In this document: in pieces, positions 25,327 to 37,097 of the stretch
Layout: each line of letters opens with the position of its first letter
How positions within the stretch are numbered: position 1 is the stretch's first letter
Source: Morella rubra
Taxonomy: Eukaryota; Streptophyta; Magnoliopsida; Fagales; Myricaceae
Direction of reading: 5' to 3'
Length of the DNA stretch: 64,000 nt
NCBI GenBank assembly: GCA_003952965.2
Contig: CM025852.1
Span: 24,774,574 to 24,838,573, forward strand
Made by a program: the position numbers and the translations under genes
The notes under the pieces: model-generated
What the model saw: the letters and a program-made list of their open reading frames with translations, nothing else
The model's database searches: none
What the model was told of the DNA's origin: nothing

Positions 25327-27800
25327 ATTGCCGCGTGTTTTTGCTGAAATTATTGCAACGGAAGTCAGGCTCAGGTTGCAAGGTGTTCGATGAAAGTTCG
25401 GAGCGAGACTTCTGGCTATCGAACCGCAGACAGAAAGGCTGCGCATTTACTCCTACTTTCAAGGCAGAATGTTGATCGTGCAGGGTGCCGAAGAAGAGAG
25501 AGACGCGTGAAGAGGACTAGTTCAGCTCTGTTATTTCCAATATCCGCCGAAGGTTGCGTAAACGAGATTCAAAGTTCAACAAACCTTGGCCCGGCAGAAG
25601 TCCAACCATCAGGCCCGAGGCCCCATTAACCGCCAGCGAGGACTTAATCCAAGGCCTAGTACAGAGCCTTTGGTTTCTAATCCGAGTGATGTCTGAGCCC
25701 GTATGCCCGTAACAAAGCTAATAAAATCTACAAAGTGTTTAATCTGTACTTTTGGCCTCATAATTGTCGATATTATTTATCATTCTCTCCCGTATGTAAT
25801 GACGAAAATGGTTTATTTTCCCCCGACATCAGGATATAGATGCTCTATGATTCAGTCAAGATTGGAACAAACAGCAATAAGATATGGCGAGGCGGCTATA
25901 CCACACCGCTAAAACCCAAAGTAAATTCCGAGGAAGTTCAAATCTTTGTCCGGTCACGTATACGTAATTACGTACGTTTTACATTTGTGATATATGTTCA
26001 GAAGAAAGTTGACCTGAGTACTGAAAAGGGTTTTGGTTGGAGGCGGCCAACTTCGCTTTCAGAATGTGGTAGAAGAAAAGTAATAAAAGATTGTAATGGA
26101 GGGTAGGGCGGTGCAGTAGCATCCGCCTCTATCTCTTTGTTTCTTTCATTCGTGATCTCACTCAACAATTGATAAAGTCGTTAATGCCTTCTTTAAGATC
26201 AGATTCGAGTCCATATACCAGAGTAAAGATTGCATATGCGCCTGCAGTTAGTCAAGATTCCTGCAAACTAGGCAATCCCACTAACAGATTTATCTTAATT
26301 TTCCGTCCCAAGGTGGGCAATCTTCGAGTTCATCATTAAAAACAGTGAACGTAGATCAGATATGACAAGTGACCAGGCTGCAATTTCTTCCAGCACCAAC
26401 GTAATTAACGCGCTCTGGTTGGCTTCCATTAGCCCAATATCAAGCACCGACCTCACCCATAGAGTTAAAGTCAATGTGCGACGTGGGCAATCTCACGAAG
26501 CAATGAGCCAGAGACTTATCTGATAAGGTTGGCGTACGTTAAACGCAGGTGGATGCTGACACTGGCGTCCTGGTGTTATTGCGGTGCATATCACAGTCCA
26601 CAGATAGCATTTCGTCTTACTAGACTTCTTACGACGGAATTACGTCTTCCTCTAGTTTCTTTCTTGCTTTCTTTCTTTCTATGTCTCACATACTCCTTTT
26701 CTTTCGATTATTGTTAGTTAATTATTTCTTTTTCTTTTTCTTTTTCTTTTTCTTTTTAGAAGTTTACCTAAAGAATTCAACTGCAAACAAAGACATGACT
26801 AATTACCAAGAAAAAAAAAAGACATGACTAATTAAGTTCTTTTATCCTAAAGTTTATAGAAGTGAAGTTTTGAAAATGATTTTAGCAAAAATCGTGATCT
26901 ACTTTTTGTTGGTCAATATGAATGTGTCCATATCTTTTTCTCTTTAGCTTAATTTTTATTATTAGTCCGTTTAGATCTCGATAGTTATATTTATTGTTAT
27001 CGACCACCTGCTCTCTCTACTTAGCACAGAGCATTTAGTGATTTTTTTGATACCTTTTTAGGACATTGCTAGTCTTCTTTTATAGGCTAGTATTAGTTAG
27101 GTCTTATGTAAGTTTATTTTTATATGGTTCTAACTTTTGAAATGCAAGCTTAAGTATTATTCAAAAAAAAGAAAGGAAAAGAGAGAGAGAGAGAGACTGA
27201 CATGGCTCAATACCTAGTTAAGAGACTAACTTGTGATGTGAAAATGCGAAGGATTTGAAATCAATTTTTATCCTAAAAAAACTAAATACGGTATAGAAGA
27301 TATGTTACAAAACTGTATCAAGAAAACTGTATTACTTTTATAAAGGAGCAAATACTTTTATAATAATATAGAAGATGTGTGTTACAAAACACATTGGGGG
27401 TAATTTTATGTTACAAAACTGTATTACTTTTATAATAATATAAACATCAACCTCTATCCATTAACATTTTTTTTTCCACATAAATTCAATTGGTATCAAG
27501 AATTTTAAAAAGGGTCTTTGTGGACATAGGAGTATAATTATTTCATTATCTATACAGCTCATTTTATTTTTGTCTAAAAAATAAATATTATAATCAAAGT
27601 ACAAACCAAGACTAGGGAAGCTTTTGTTTTTTTTGCAGTACCCTGAATGAGTTGTAACCAAGAAGCCACCGAATTTCAAAGGAAGGTAAATTTTGAAAAA
27701 AATTAAGATAATAACAAAAACCTCCCGAAACAAGCAAACAGAAAAACAATGAAGCGACACCACTCTCAAGGTCCAACCTGTTAGTCTATTTTCAAATTTT
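25327..27800. repeat. non-coding direct repeat, copy A
   Basis: About 2.5 kb, alignable in order and in direct orientation with 31122-35157. Matching landmarks: 25327-25640 with 31122-31400, 25690-25910 with 32190-32720, 25920-26160 with 33195-33430, 26530-26900 with 33925-34310, 27195-27780 with 34625-35150. The copies differ by many substitutions and indels, so the duplication is not recent. No reading frame is kept between copies, which argues against coding function. Copy A has a TTTTTC microsatellite (26725-26757) and a GA run (27180-27196). Confidence 0.85.
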
Positions 27801-28142
27801 TATCCGTATTTTGTGTCTGAAGTTGGTTCCTGTACTAAGAAGCAATGACGCCCAGTTCCGTGTCCCTCCTGCGAGTGTGCTTGTTCTTGGGGTACAAAAT
27901 GTTTCTGTGTCGGAGGGTCTCGTGTTTGACGAGATTCGATTCATTAAAACAACTCTCTTTCCTTCCTCTTTTTGAAATGAAAGAATGAGGAACAACTCCT
28001 TACTATTTCCCACAAGAAAAAAATGTGAACCATGAGGTTTCACCTATTGGGGGGCGATTCCACTGCCAGCATGATCGCCAAGACAGAGACATTTGGGTTG
28101 AAAGAGTCCAATAGCGTGCGCTTTTCCTCTGAACAAGAACTC

Positions 28143-31000
28143 TTAAGCAACTGCACTGTGCTGTTGATGCTCTTGCACCCATACAACAGGCCACCAATCT
28201 GGTCTAATAGCCTCGACCTTTACTTTCTCCTGTCCTTGAATGCTCAATGCACCAGATCCTTTGAAGGCTTCCTCCAACCGCAGAAGACCAAGCCCATGAC
28301 AACCCAGTGCGGTTGTTACTGTACCAACCTTCTTGCCGGAGGTATTGTCCATCACTTCTGAGCCAGGAGCAACTTTTTTCTCCGCTTCTTAGGAACAGAA
28401 ACAAAATGCTGTGATTATATTACTACAAGGAAGGGGAACAAAATAGGGGAAGACTTTGATGAACCCAAAATTACCTTCTCCACTGTCATTGAGAAACCTT
28501 AAAGGAAGCAAGCGCTTGCGAATCACACCCCGGTGATGAGTACGAGCTACAAGCTCCTGGCCCACGTAGCACCCCTTGTCAAAGCTTATTGCCTTCAGAC
28601 CCGCAAAATTGTATTCGAGAGGAATTGCCTCACCTAGACATGAAAATAAGAATTCTGATATATCCTCCTATCCCGCCAAAAAAAAAAAAGAGAAAGGAAT
28701 TCAAGAATTTCAACATGGCATGGAGGAGGAAATCAGAATATACCCTTTGGAATCTCAGTTGAGCCTTCCGCAACTCCCTTCTGTATCCTCCAAAGCAGGT
28801 AATTCTGTTCATCTGTTTCTTTGTCAGCCTCAACCAAAGGCGCTGTGACAGGCACAAAAAGAATAAAAAAATTTTGTAGCTTATGAGCAAAAAAATTCTG
28901 CTTGGATGATTCATTAGGTCATGGGAAGTCTCTCCAAACTTTGTGAGGCAGTGGAGATGTGCTTGTAATACTGTAAACATATACGAATCTCAGGAGCAAA
29001 AGCTTAGAAAACTCACGCATTGTGTCTGATGGGAAGATCCCTCTGAGACCTAGAGAATCCAACCTTGGATCCTTAAACCATTGCCATCCAAGATTATTTC
29101 CATGTGAAGCTGACACGCCAGATTGATCAACCCCACCACCCCAACCAACACTAGCAGCCTCAAGTTCTTCTGCAGATGAAGACCTTTCAGAAAGGTTCCC
29201 ACCATACCGCTGCCAACAAGAGAAGTCTTCTGCCACATTCTCAATCTCAACCTTAGACCTCAACCGGTATCTGCAGATGAATGTTCTTTTTCAACACAAG
29301 TTGCAGGAATTTTAAGGTTTATATTGCCATACAGAAAGCACACAATTGCTCCCCCGAAGAATCTTACTGGCTCAGTAATTCCAGAGGAAAGTAGATACCG
29401 AGTGAAGAAAAGTACACAAAGAGGTCAAACAACTGGTTCTTCACACACTTAGTCAAGCCTCAGTTATTGGCCCACGGCCACCTAGGTGGCCAGCTACTTA
29501 TTGCACAGCATCAGTCCAAATGCAGAAATGCTTATATTCCCATGTCAGTCACAATTATGCAGAAATCTCTAGGGGAGAGGAACCTTTTGACTATGACCTT
29601 ACATTTTCCTAATTACCCAATGAAATCAAGGTAACTGCTCAGTCAAAATGTGGACCTAATTGCTCATACAAAAAAAAGTGAGCAACAAGACTTATAAAAA
29701 TGGTCAGTAGCCAAATTGAACTCGTAGGAACAATAGCTACAGGCACAGATGTTGCAGTAGCCTAGTAGATTGTGTTGCTTGAAGGAATCAGATATATCAG
29801 TTCATGATAATTCACTGCTCCGAGGACAGATCAATGTGCCTACTAAAATAGGACATTGTGTTTGCTCCTCTACATCAAGCTAGGTCATCTATCCAAAACC
29901 TCAGCAATGCTCAGCAAGTACGACTTTTGATGTAATATTCTTCCAATAAGCCTCTAAAAGAAGCAACTGCGCAGGGAAGATATTCTGAAGGTAATGATTC
30001 TTCTTCTCCAACAACCTAACTTTATGATCTTACTTGCAGGTTGTTCTTCTCCGCAGCTCAATAGCTTCCCATATTTCATCTACGGAGAATTCAAGCGAAC
30101 TCGAACATGCTCGGACATGCTTCACGACTCATATAATAAACACTCAATTAACAAGGTAAGGACAAATCTTGCAGTAACCAAATTACACCAAACTAATCTT
30201 AAACTAAGTTACGGGCAGAAGCAACAATCTCGTAGCTAAAAAGAGAAAACGGGATGCATTGTAGTTGAAAATCTGCGGCTGAGACTCAAGAATCCAGCTA
30301 TAATTAACAAAGATTAGGATTTTCCTGTTTACCAGAAAATTAAAAACAATAAACTAATAATAAATCCAGCCAAAAAATAAAGCCACCAATGTCTTCAAGG
30401 ACCAAATGCTACTCTCAAGCCAAATTTACAAAATTAACCAAATCATTCAAGGTCCCCAAAAAGATACTCCAACTTCTAAAGCTGACGTTGTAACATTCCT
30501 ACTAATTTGCATTCACCAGATTGAGTGATAATGCGATTGAAAACTCACTTCTTGAAGGTCTGCACGAGTTCATCCAAAACAGTAGCATCCACATCCGCAA
30601 ACAACTCGAACGACTCGTCGTCCGGGTGGGACCCGGGCCCGGAGGCGGTCCTATCCAGCTTGGCCTCGGACATAGGCGGTTTGTACAGGAACAAGTCGTA
30701 CACGAACCTTCCCTGAGGGGTCAGGAGCGCGGCGTACATAGGAGGAACAGACACTGTGGGCAAATTGGGCGTGGGCAAGGTCGAGGTTCTCTCGCCTATG
30801 GGTTCACCGAACCTCCGTACATCGTTGGTCAGCAGACCCTGGAGGAACTTCAGTGTGTCCGGACCTCGGAACCGGACCACGGACCGGGACTCGAGGAGCG
30901 AGGCCAGTGGCCCAGAGGTTTCGAGATGAGAAAACCGGTTTGATACGAGACTGTAGGCAGTGAATTTGGGGAACCGGAGAGAGGATTTGAAGCAGTGCAT
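28143..31000 (-). CDS. IBA57: IBA57/COG0354-type iron-sulfur assembly factor, mitochondrial
   Basis: Minus-strand exons 30549-31000, 29017-29270, 28744-28845, 28475-28633 and 28143-28387 join in frame to 403 residues. The diagnostic COG0354/YgfZ motif KGCYVGQE is at residues 289-296. The N-terminal part has the GcvT-like fold ([17 protein letters not shown]), preceded by an Arg/Ser-rich stretch of about 30 residues that fits a mitochondrial presequence. The family binds folate and works with ISCA proteins to build [4Fe-4S] clusters for mitochondrial enzymes. A low-complexity insert ([20 protein letters not shown]) lies in the middle. The last acceptor reads AAGAAG, so splicing may include or omit one Glu codon. 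The start is the first Met of the open exon. The gene lies between repeat copies A and B. Confidence 0.93.
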
Positions 31001-31422
31001 TGCGTGTTGGTTCTTTGCGTTCTGCGATGACGAAGAAGGCTTGCAAATTAAAACGGAGGACCTATGAAGGTGGCGGCATGTGGAGTTGGGTGGCTGACAC
31101 GTGTGCTAAAGGCTTCTGGTTTATTGCCGCGTGTTTTTGCTGAAGTTATTGCAATGGAAGTCAGGCTCAGGGTGCAAGGTGTTCGATGAAAGTTCTGAGC
31201 GAGACTTCTGGCTATCGAACCGCAGACAGAAAGGCCGGGCCACTTACAAGGCAGAATGTTGATCGAGCAGGGCGCCGAAGAAGAGGGAAACACGTGAAGA
31301 GGACTAGGTCAGCTCTGTTATTTCCAATATCTGCCAAAAGTTGCGTAAACGATCAAGCCCGGCAGAAGTCCAACCATCAAGCCTGAGGCCCCTTTTACCG
31401 CCAGCGAGAACATAATCCAAGG

Positions 31423-32165
31423 TTTGGCATGGTCCTTTTCAAAATTATTATAAAATATAAACATATTTAATAAAATTTATAAAATCAATGTCTAAAATCT
31501 TACCTATAAACTTCAATATCTTTTAAAAAAAATTATAACAAATTTTTTCTCTATATTTTTTCACCTAACTTTAATATTTTTTATTAAACAATTACATCGA
31601 ATCATCTCTCTACACCTTTTTACAAATTCTAACAAAAATTAAATATCTTTAAAACTTTTACACAAAAACCTATAAAACTTTAATCTACGTAAATATTTAT
31701 AATTCTATTAAAATCCTACAGTTTTTCACAAAACGAACACCATCAGTATACGACTTTGGTTTTCAATAATTATCTAATCCTTGTGGGGAGACTTAGGAAA
31801 TTCATTTTTTAAAAATTGTAAGATTTTTAGGATTTTGATAAAATTATGAATATTTATGTAGATTGAAGTTTTATAAATTTTTGTGTAAACGGTTGGTAAA
31901 AAATTTTAAAGATATTTAATTTTTGTTAAATTTATAAAATGTGTAAAGATAGATGATTTGATGTAATTTTTTTAATAAAAAAATATTAGAGTTAGATGAA
32001 AAAATATTTATAATTTTTTTAAAAAAAATATTAGAATTGTGAAAAATTGTTAAAGATAGTATAAAATGTACTAATATTTATATATAAATTTTTAAATATT
32101 TATTTTATAAATTTTATTAAATACATTTATATTCTATAATATTTTTATAAACTGACATGCCCAAT
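31423..32165. mobile_element. AT-rich fold-back MITE, about 740 bp
   Basis: The two halves are long imperfect inverted repeats: 31440-31740 pairs with 31790-32160. Termini resemble TTTGGCATGGTCC and, in reverse complement, TTGGGCATGTCAG. The centre (about 31735-31800) is less AT-rich and unpaired. Repeat copy A lacks it at the equivalent place (between about 25652 and 25662), giving a paralogous empty site. The length of the target duplication is not clear, so the superfamily is unassigned. Confidence 0.75.
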
Positions 32166-32934
32166 AGAGTGCTTTTGGTTTCTAATCCAAGCAATGTCTG
32201 AGCCCGTATGCCCTATAAAAAAGCTAATAAAATCTACGAGTGTTTTGTAAATGACTCAAACTCCACATCCAAGTTTAACCAGAACTAACAAGGTTAGTTT
32301 AGCGGCGAGAATCAGGTCATTCCAATTGAGTAAGCCCAAACTTCTGGAAGTCATTTCGCTTAACCCTTTGAACCTCTGCCTGATGTATTTTGAAGATTGA
32401 AAAAGAACGCAGAAAAAAGTTCTGCTCACATCATTGCACATGGTACATAGTTTCTTTACGAGTCAAGAGTTTTTTTCAGCTTTTCGTACTTTCTAGACCT
32501 TCGGAAGATCAAGAGTAGTTAGGTTCGTATTAGATGACCATTTCAAATCTCTCTGTACTTTTGTCCACATAATTGTCGATTTTTATTTATCATTCTCTCT
32601 CGTATGTAATGACGAAAATGGTTTATTTTCCTCGGACACCAGATATAGATGCTCTATGATCCAGTCAAGATTGGAATAAACAGCAATAAGATATGGCGAG
32701 GCAGCTATACCACACCGCCATTCCCCATGTTTTGTGTGACACAATGGGCTGCATATTTATTAAGTTGAAGTATCTGTTGCAACTTGCCATAGATTACGCA
32801 AGCCAAGTTGCCTTCATGCAGCGACGGTCTGATAAAGAAAAGAAAAAAAAAACCCCTTGTTTTGTTTTCTCAATGAAGGAATCCTTCGTAGGATCATTTA
32901 GGCTGCCGGAATATAACATTAGTAGTAGATAATG

Positions 32935-33125
32935 AGGGCATTTGTTTATTGAAATTTTGAAGAATATTCTCAAAATTTTGAAAATCTTTTGAATGTTGAA
33001 GTTTATTGAAGTTTGTAAAAAGTGTAAAGTATATGTGTAAAAGTGTGAAGTTTATTGGAATTTATGAAATATATTTGATGTGGTGAAAATTTTAAACTCC
33101 AAAAAATTAGACAAACAAACGCCCT
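32935..33125. mobile_element. 191-bp MITE-like element
   Basis: Terminal inverted repeats of 13 bases with one mismatch: AGGGCATTTGTTT at 32935-32947 and AAACAAACGCCCT at 33113-33125. The interior is AT-rich with repeated GAAATTTTGAA/GAAGTTTATTG motifs and no coding capacity. The flanking target duplication is not evident. It lies in the part of copy B that is absent from copy A. Confidence 0.65.
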
Positions 33126-35438
33126 AGTATAAACAAGTGCAACAGAAAAAGCCACTTATCCAGGCTGTTCTGCCAAAAACAACTTATATTTCAAGTAAAT
33201 TCCGAGGAAGTTCCGATCTTTGTCCAGTAGTCACGTAACGTAATTACTTACGTTATACATTTGTGATGTTCAGAAGAAAGTTGACCTGATAAGTACTGAT
33301 AAGGGTTTTGGTTGGAGGCGGCCAACTTCGCTTTCAGAATGTGCTAGAAGAAAAAGTAATAAAAGATTTTAATGGATGGCCGCCTCTAGATCTTTTGTTT
33401 TTTTTCATTCGTGATCTAACTCAGCATAAAGTCGTTAATGCCTTCTTTAAGATCAGATTCGAATCCCTGTACCATGAGTAAGATTGCATATTTTTTTCTC
33501 ATTTTATTAATATATTTTATTGAATTAATATTTTAATAATTTTTTATTATCACTGTTAATCACGTCAGTATTTTCGTTAATAAGTGGACAGAAAGATCAA
33601 AGACTAATTAGGAAAATGGTCTCTATCCTAAAAGTTTTTATAAAACAAAATTTACCCTTAAAAACTAACGTTAAAAAAAAATATATAAATAATAGACTAA
33701 CGAAATAATTTAGCCTTAAAAACAATGAACATAGATCAGATATGACAAGAGACCAGACTGCTTTCTTCCAGCACCAAAAAAAAAAAAAAAAACAGGGGAA
33801 GACGTAATTAACACGCAGGTGGTCGGCTTCCATTGGCCCAATATCAAGCATCGACCTCATCCAAAGAGTTTATTCAATGTGCGACGTCGGCAATTTAACG
33901 AAGCAATGAGCCAAAGACAGATCTGACAAGGTTGTCGTAAGTTAAACGCAGGTGGATGCTGACACTGACATCCTGGAGTTATTGCGGCGCATTTCACTTT
34001 GTCCACATAGAGCATTTCGTCGTTCAGGGATTTGGCTTTTCTAGATTCTTACGGGCGCAATTACGTCTTCCAGTTCCTCTAATTTTCTCCGACCGAACTC
34101 CTTTTCTTTCAATTATTGTTAGTTACTTATTTATTTTTCTATTATTATTTTTTTGTTGTTTTCAGAAGTTTACCTAAAGGGATTCAACTCCTGTATAATT
34201 CTTCGATATACCCGACTGCAAACAAAGACATGACCGAGTTCTCTTATCCTAAAGTTTTCTAGAAGTGAAGTTTTGAAAATTATTTTAGCAAAAATCGTAA
34301 TCCACTTTTTCTTTTTCTTTTGGTCAATATAGATGTGTCATAACGTAGGTCACGGACCAAGTCAAGTCCCCTTCTCTGACATGGACTTTCACACATAATA
34401 TTAGCTTTTCGCCATTATTTTTGTTTTTTTGTTTTTATTTTTTTGTACTTATTCTATACTTGGACATAATTTTAAAAACTTTATATTATACCGTTCTCAA
34501 AAGAGAGCAATAATATTTTTTTTCTTCTCCTTTTTTTTTTTACAGAGTACGAGACAAAATCTCTTCAAATTTATTAAAATAAAAACAGGAACACTTATTT
34601 ATACGATTCAGCAAAAGTTAAAGATTGACATGCCATGCTAGACTAACGTGTGATGTGGAAATAAGAAGGATTTGAGATCAATTCTTATCCATAAAATAAA
34701 AAGAATAAATATAGACTAGAAGATATATTTGTGACTTAGCACCAGAACACACAAGGAGGGATAATTTTATGTTATAAACTTGTATCACTTTTATAATATA
34801 AACATCAACCACTATCCATTAACAATTCTTTTTTCACAGAAAATCAATGAGGTAAGATATCAAGAATTTTAAAAATGGGTATTTATTTGTGAACATAGGA
34901 GTATAATTATTTCATTATCTATACAACTCAGTTTATTTTTGACTAAACAAGAAATATTCTAATCAAAGTAAAACCAAGACAAAGAAAGCTTGTTTTTTTT
35001 ACTGTACATGAGTTGGTAGCGAAGAAGTTGCCGAATTTCAAAAGAAGGTAAATTTTGAAAAAATTAAAATAACAACAAAAAACCTCCCGACACGAGCAAA
35101 CAGAGAAACAAGGAAGGGACGCCACTCTCGAGATCCAACCTGTTGTCTATTTTAAAATTTTTATCTGGCAACTCAAGTATCGGTAGATAACCAGGTTGGT
35201 GCCCACTGGTACGAGAAACAACATTATAATAATCCACGGTGATCTCATTCCACACGCCGGATTTGCGCGGATGTTTGTCAATGGTCCAAGCAACTGTAGC
35301 TCTGGGACCTTAAATAAAATGCCAAAAAGGATTCATTCCTCCTCCAGACAGAAGTTTCTAACTTAACAAGCAAGCAAAATCCAACTTGAAAAAGAAGGAA
35401 AAGACGGAGGAAGGAAGGAAGGAAATCTAGAAGACAAA

Positions 35439-36180
35439 ATGAAGCTAGTTTGGTCGCCTGAGATGGCATCGAAGGCCTATCTTGATACCGTTAAATCAGT
35501 AAGAAAAGTTCTGACTTTTTCTAGAGCAATATTTTTGAATTGCTTTCCCTTTCGTCTCCATCTCTGATGAATTCGTCACCGGGTTTTGTTTGCAGTGTGA
35601 GCTTTACCAAGAATCGGGCGTGGCAGAGCTTGTTTCAGCCATGGCTGCAGGGTGGAACGCGAACTTCATCGTTGAGACATGGTCGCAGGGGGGAGTTATG
35701 GCCACGAGTATTGGCCTAGCGGTGGCGGCAAGCCACACGGGTGCAAGACACGTGTGCATCGTCCCAGATGACCAATCGAGGTCGGAGTATGCGGAAGGCA
35801 TGGTGGATGCCGGCATGTCGCCGGAAGTTATTGTCGGAGAGGCAGGGGAAGTGATGGATGAGCTGGTAGGGATAGATTTCTTGGTGGTGGATTGCAGGCG
35901 GAAGGACTTTGCGAGACTACTGAGGCTGGCTAAGCTGAGCAGCCGTGGTGCGGTTCTGGTGTGCAAGAACGCTAGTTCGAGATCGGCTTCGAGCTTCAAA
36001 TGGCGTAGTGTTCTTGATGGTGGATCACGGCGACTTGTGCGCTCTGTGTTTCTGCCGGTTGGGATGGGACTGGATATTGCTCATGTTGCGACCAGTGGGG
36101 GAAATACAGGTTCAGGTACAAAAAGATGGATCAGGCATGTAGATCGACAATCGGGAGAGGTGCATGTTATCAGGAAATAG
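35439..36180 (+). CDS. DUF1442 family protein
   Basis: Exons 35439-35498 and 35596-36180 join in phase to 214 residues, the usual length for plant DUF1442 proteins (for example At2g45360 and At3g60780). The start MKLVWSPEMASKAYLDTVKS is the family signature. It is followed by ELVSAMAAGWNANFIVETWS and a Rossmann-like alternation with VCIVPDDQ and IDFLVVDCRRKDF. The family is distantly related to SAM-dependent methyltransferases; activity has not been established to my knowledge and no substrate can be read from the sequence. There is no signal peptide or membrane segment. The gene is divergent from IBA57, with repeat copy B as the intervening region. Confidence in the family is high. Confidence 0.93.
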
Positions 36181-37097
36181 TTTTCAGGTGAAAGTGTATG
36201 ATAAAATACTTGGAATTTTTTTCTTTCTCATTTTCATTTTTTTCTTGGCTAAGGATATTTTTTCATCTTAGGTTGTATGTAAAGGAATTATTCCAGAAAA
36301 CAACCATTTGTTCATATCTTCGTGATAATCTAGAAAGAAATATTCTACACCTAGCCACAAAAGTGATGATTTTCAGCCTTTTCACGCGCCACGAGATTTT
36401 TGCCGTGTTTTGCTTCTGCCCTCGGTTCCCCGTCGTCTCTGGCTAATTAATAGATGGATATGAAAGGGAAGATGAACAAGAAGTAAATCTCTCAAGTTGT
36501 AAGCCTTCCTACCACGGGAAAATGGAAGCTTTGCAATGTCAGAAGTATAGGCGATACAAAAGATAACCAAGCCATCATTTTATGTTCCTAAACGGCACGT
36601 TCGCAGAGTATTCACCAAATTGTTAAATTTCACCGCAAGTACTGCTGGGTTTAACAAGAGAAATGGGGGACGCCCAATTATTCGAGTCTCAATTACAGCA
36701 ATAACTTGAATCAAACCCTTGGTATGTATGAAGGCGTAAAACCCTGTAGAAGCAAAATTCATCTTATATCAAGAGACTATTTACTCTTATTACATTTGGT
36801 ATCTTTAACATGACTACGTAAAGAGAGCAGTCTTGGCATTCTTCCAGTAGGCAGCTCTGAGAAAGGCGTCTCTGAAGCGTTTAGTTTCCAATCCCTCAAC
36901 CCCTCATCACCCCTTCCCAACTACATCGAGGTCCGGGGAAAAGTGAGAGCTTTCTGTCAATTCCTACCCAGAGTACAATCATGGAGAAGTAAGCAAATAT
37001 GATCGACCAAATTGAATAACTGAATTTCAAGAGAAGCGAAGCTTACGCATACAAATTATCTCAGGACTCAGATCCTCGAGAAATATAAAGCAGTAGA
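36181..37097. other. convergent 3' flanks of the DUF1442 and ICT1-like genes
   Basis: Contains the likely 3' UTRs of the plus-strand DUF1442 gene and the minus-strand peptidyl-tRNA hydrolase gene. Short frames here show no recognisable protein. No element or RNA was found. Confidence 0.5.

Larger units (their letters stand above)
31122..35157. repeat. non-coding direct repeat, copy B, enlarged by insertions
   Basis: Direct counterpart of 25327-27800. It is longer because of an inserted fold-back element (about 31423-32165) and about 475 further bases at 32720-33194, which include a 191-bp MITE-like element. It occupies most of the divergent spacer between IBA57 (minus) and the DUF1442 gene (plus), so parts of it are likely to serve as promoter sequence for one or both. 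No coding region is supported. Confidence 0.85.

Noticed and set aside
30521-30943. 140-residue plus-strand frame
   Set aside because: Antisense to the GC-rich first exon of IBA57.
25327-35157. Long direct repeats on both sides of IBA57 as ends of an LTR-type element
   Set aside because: The region between them is an ordinary host gene with introns, the repeats lack TG...CA ends, and no element-specific parts were seen.
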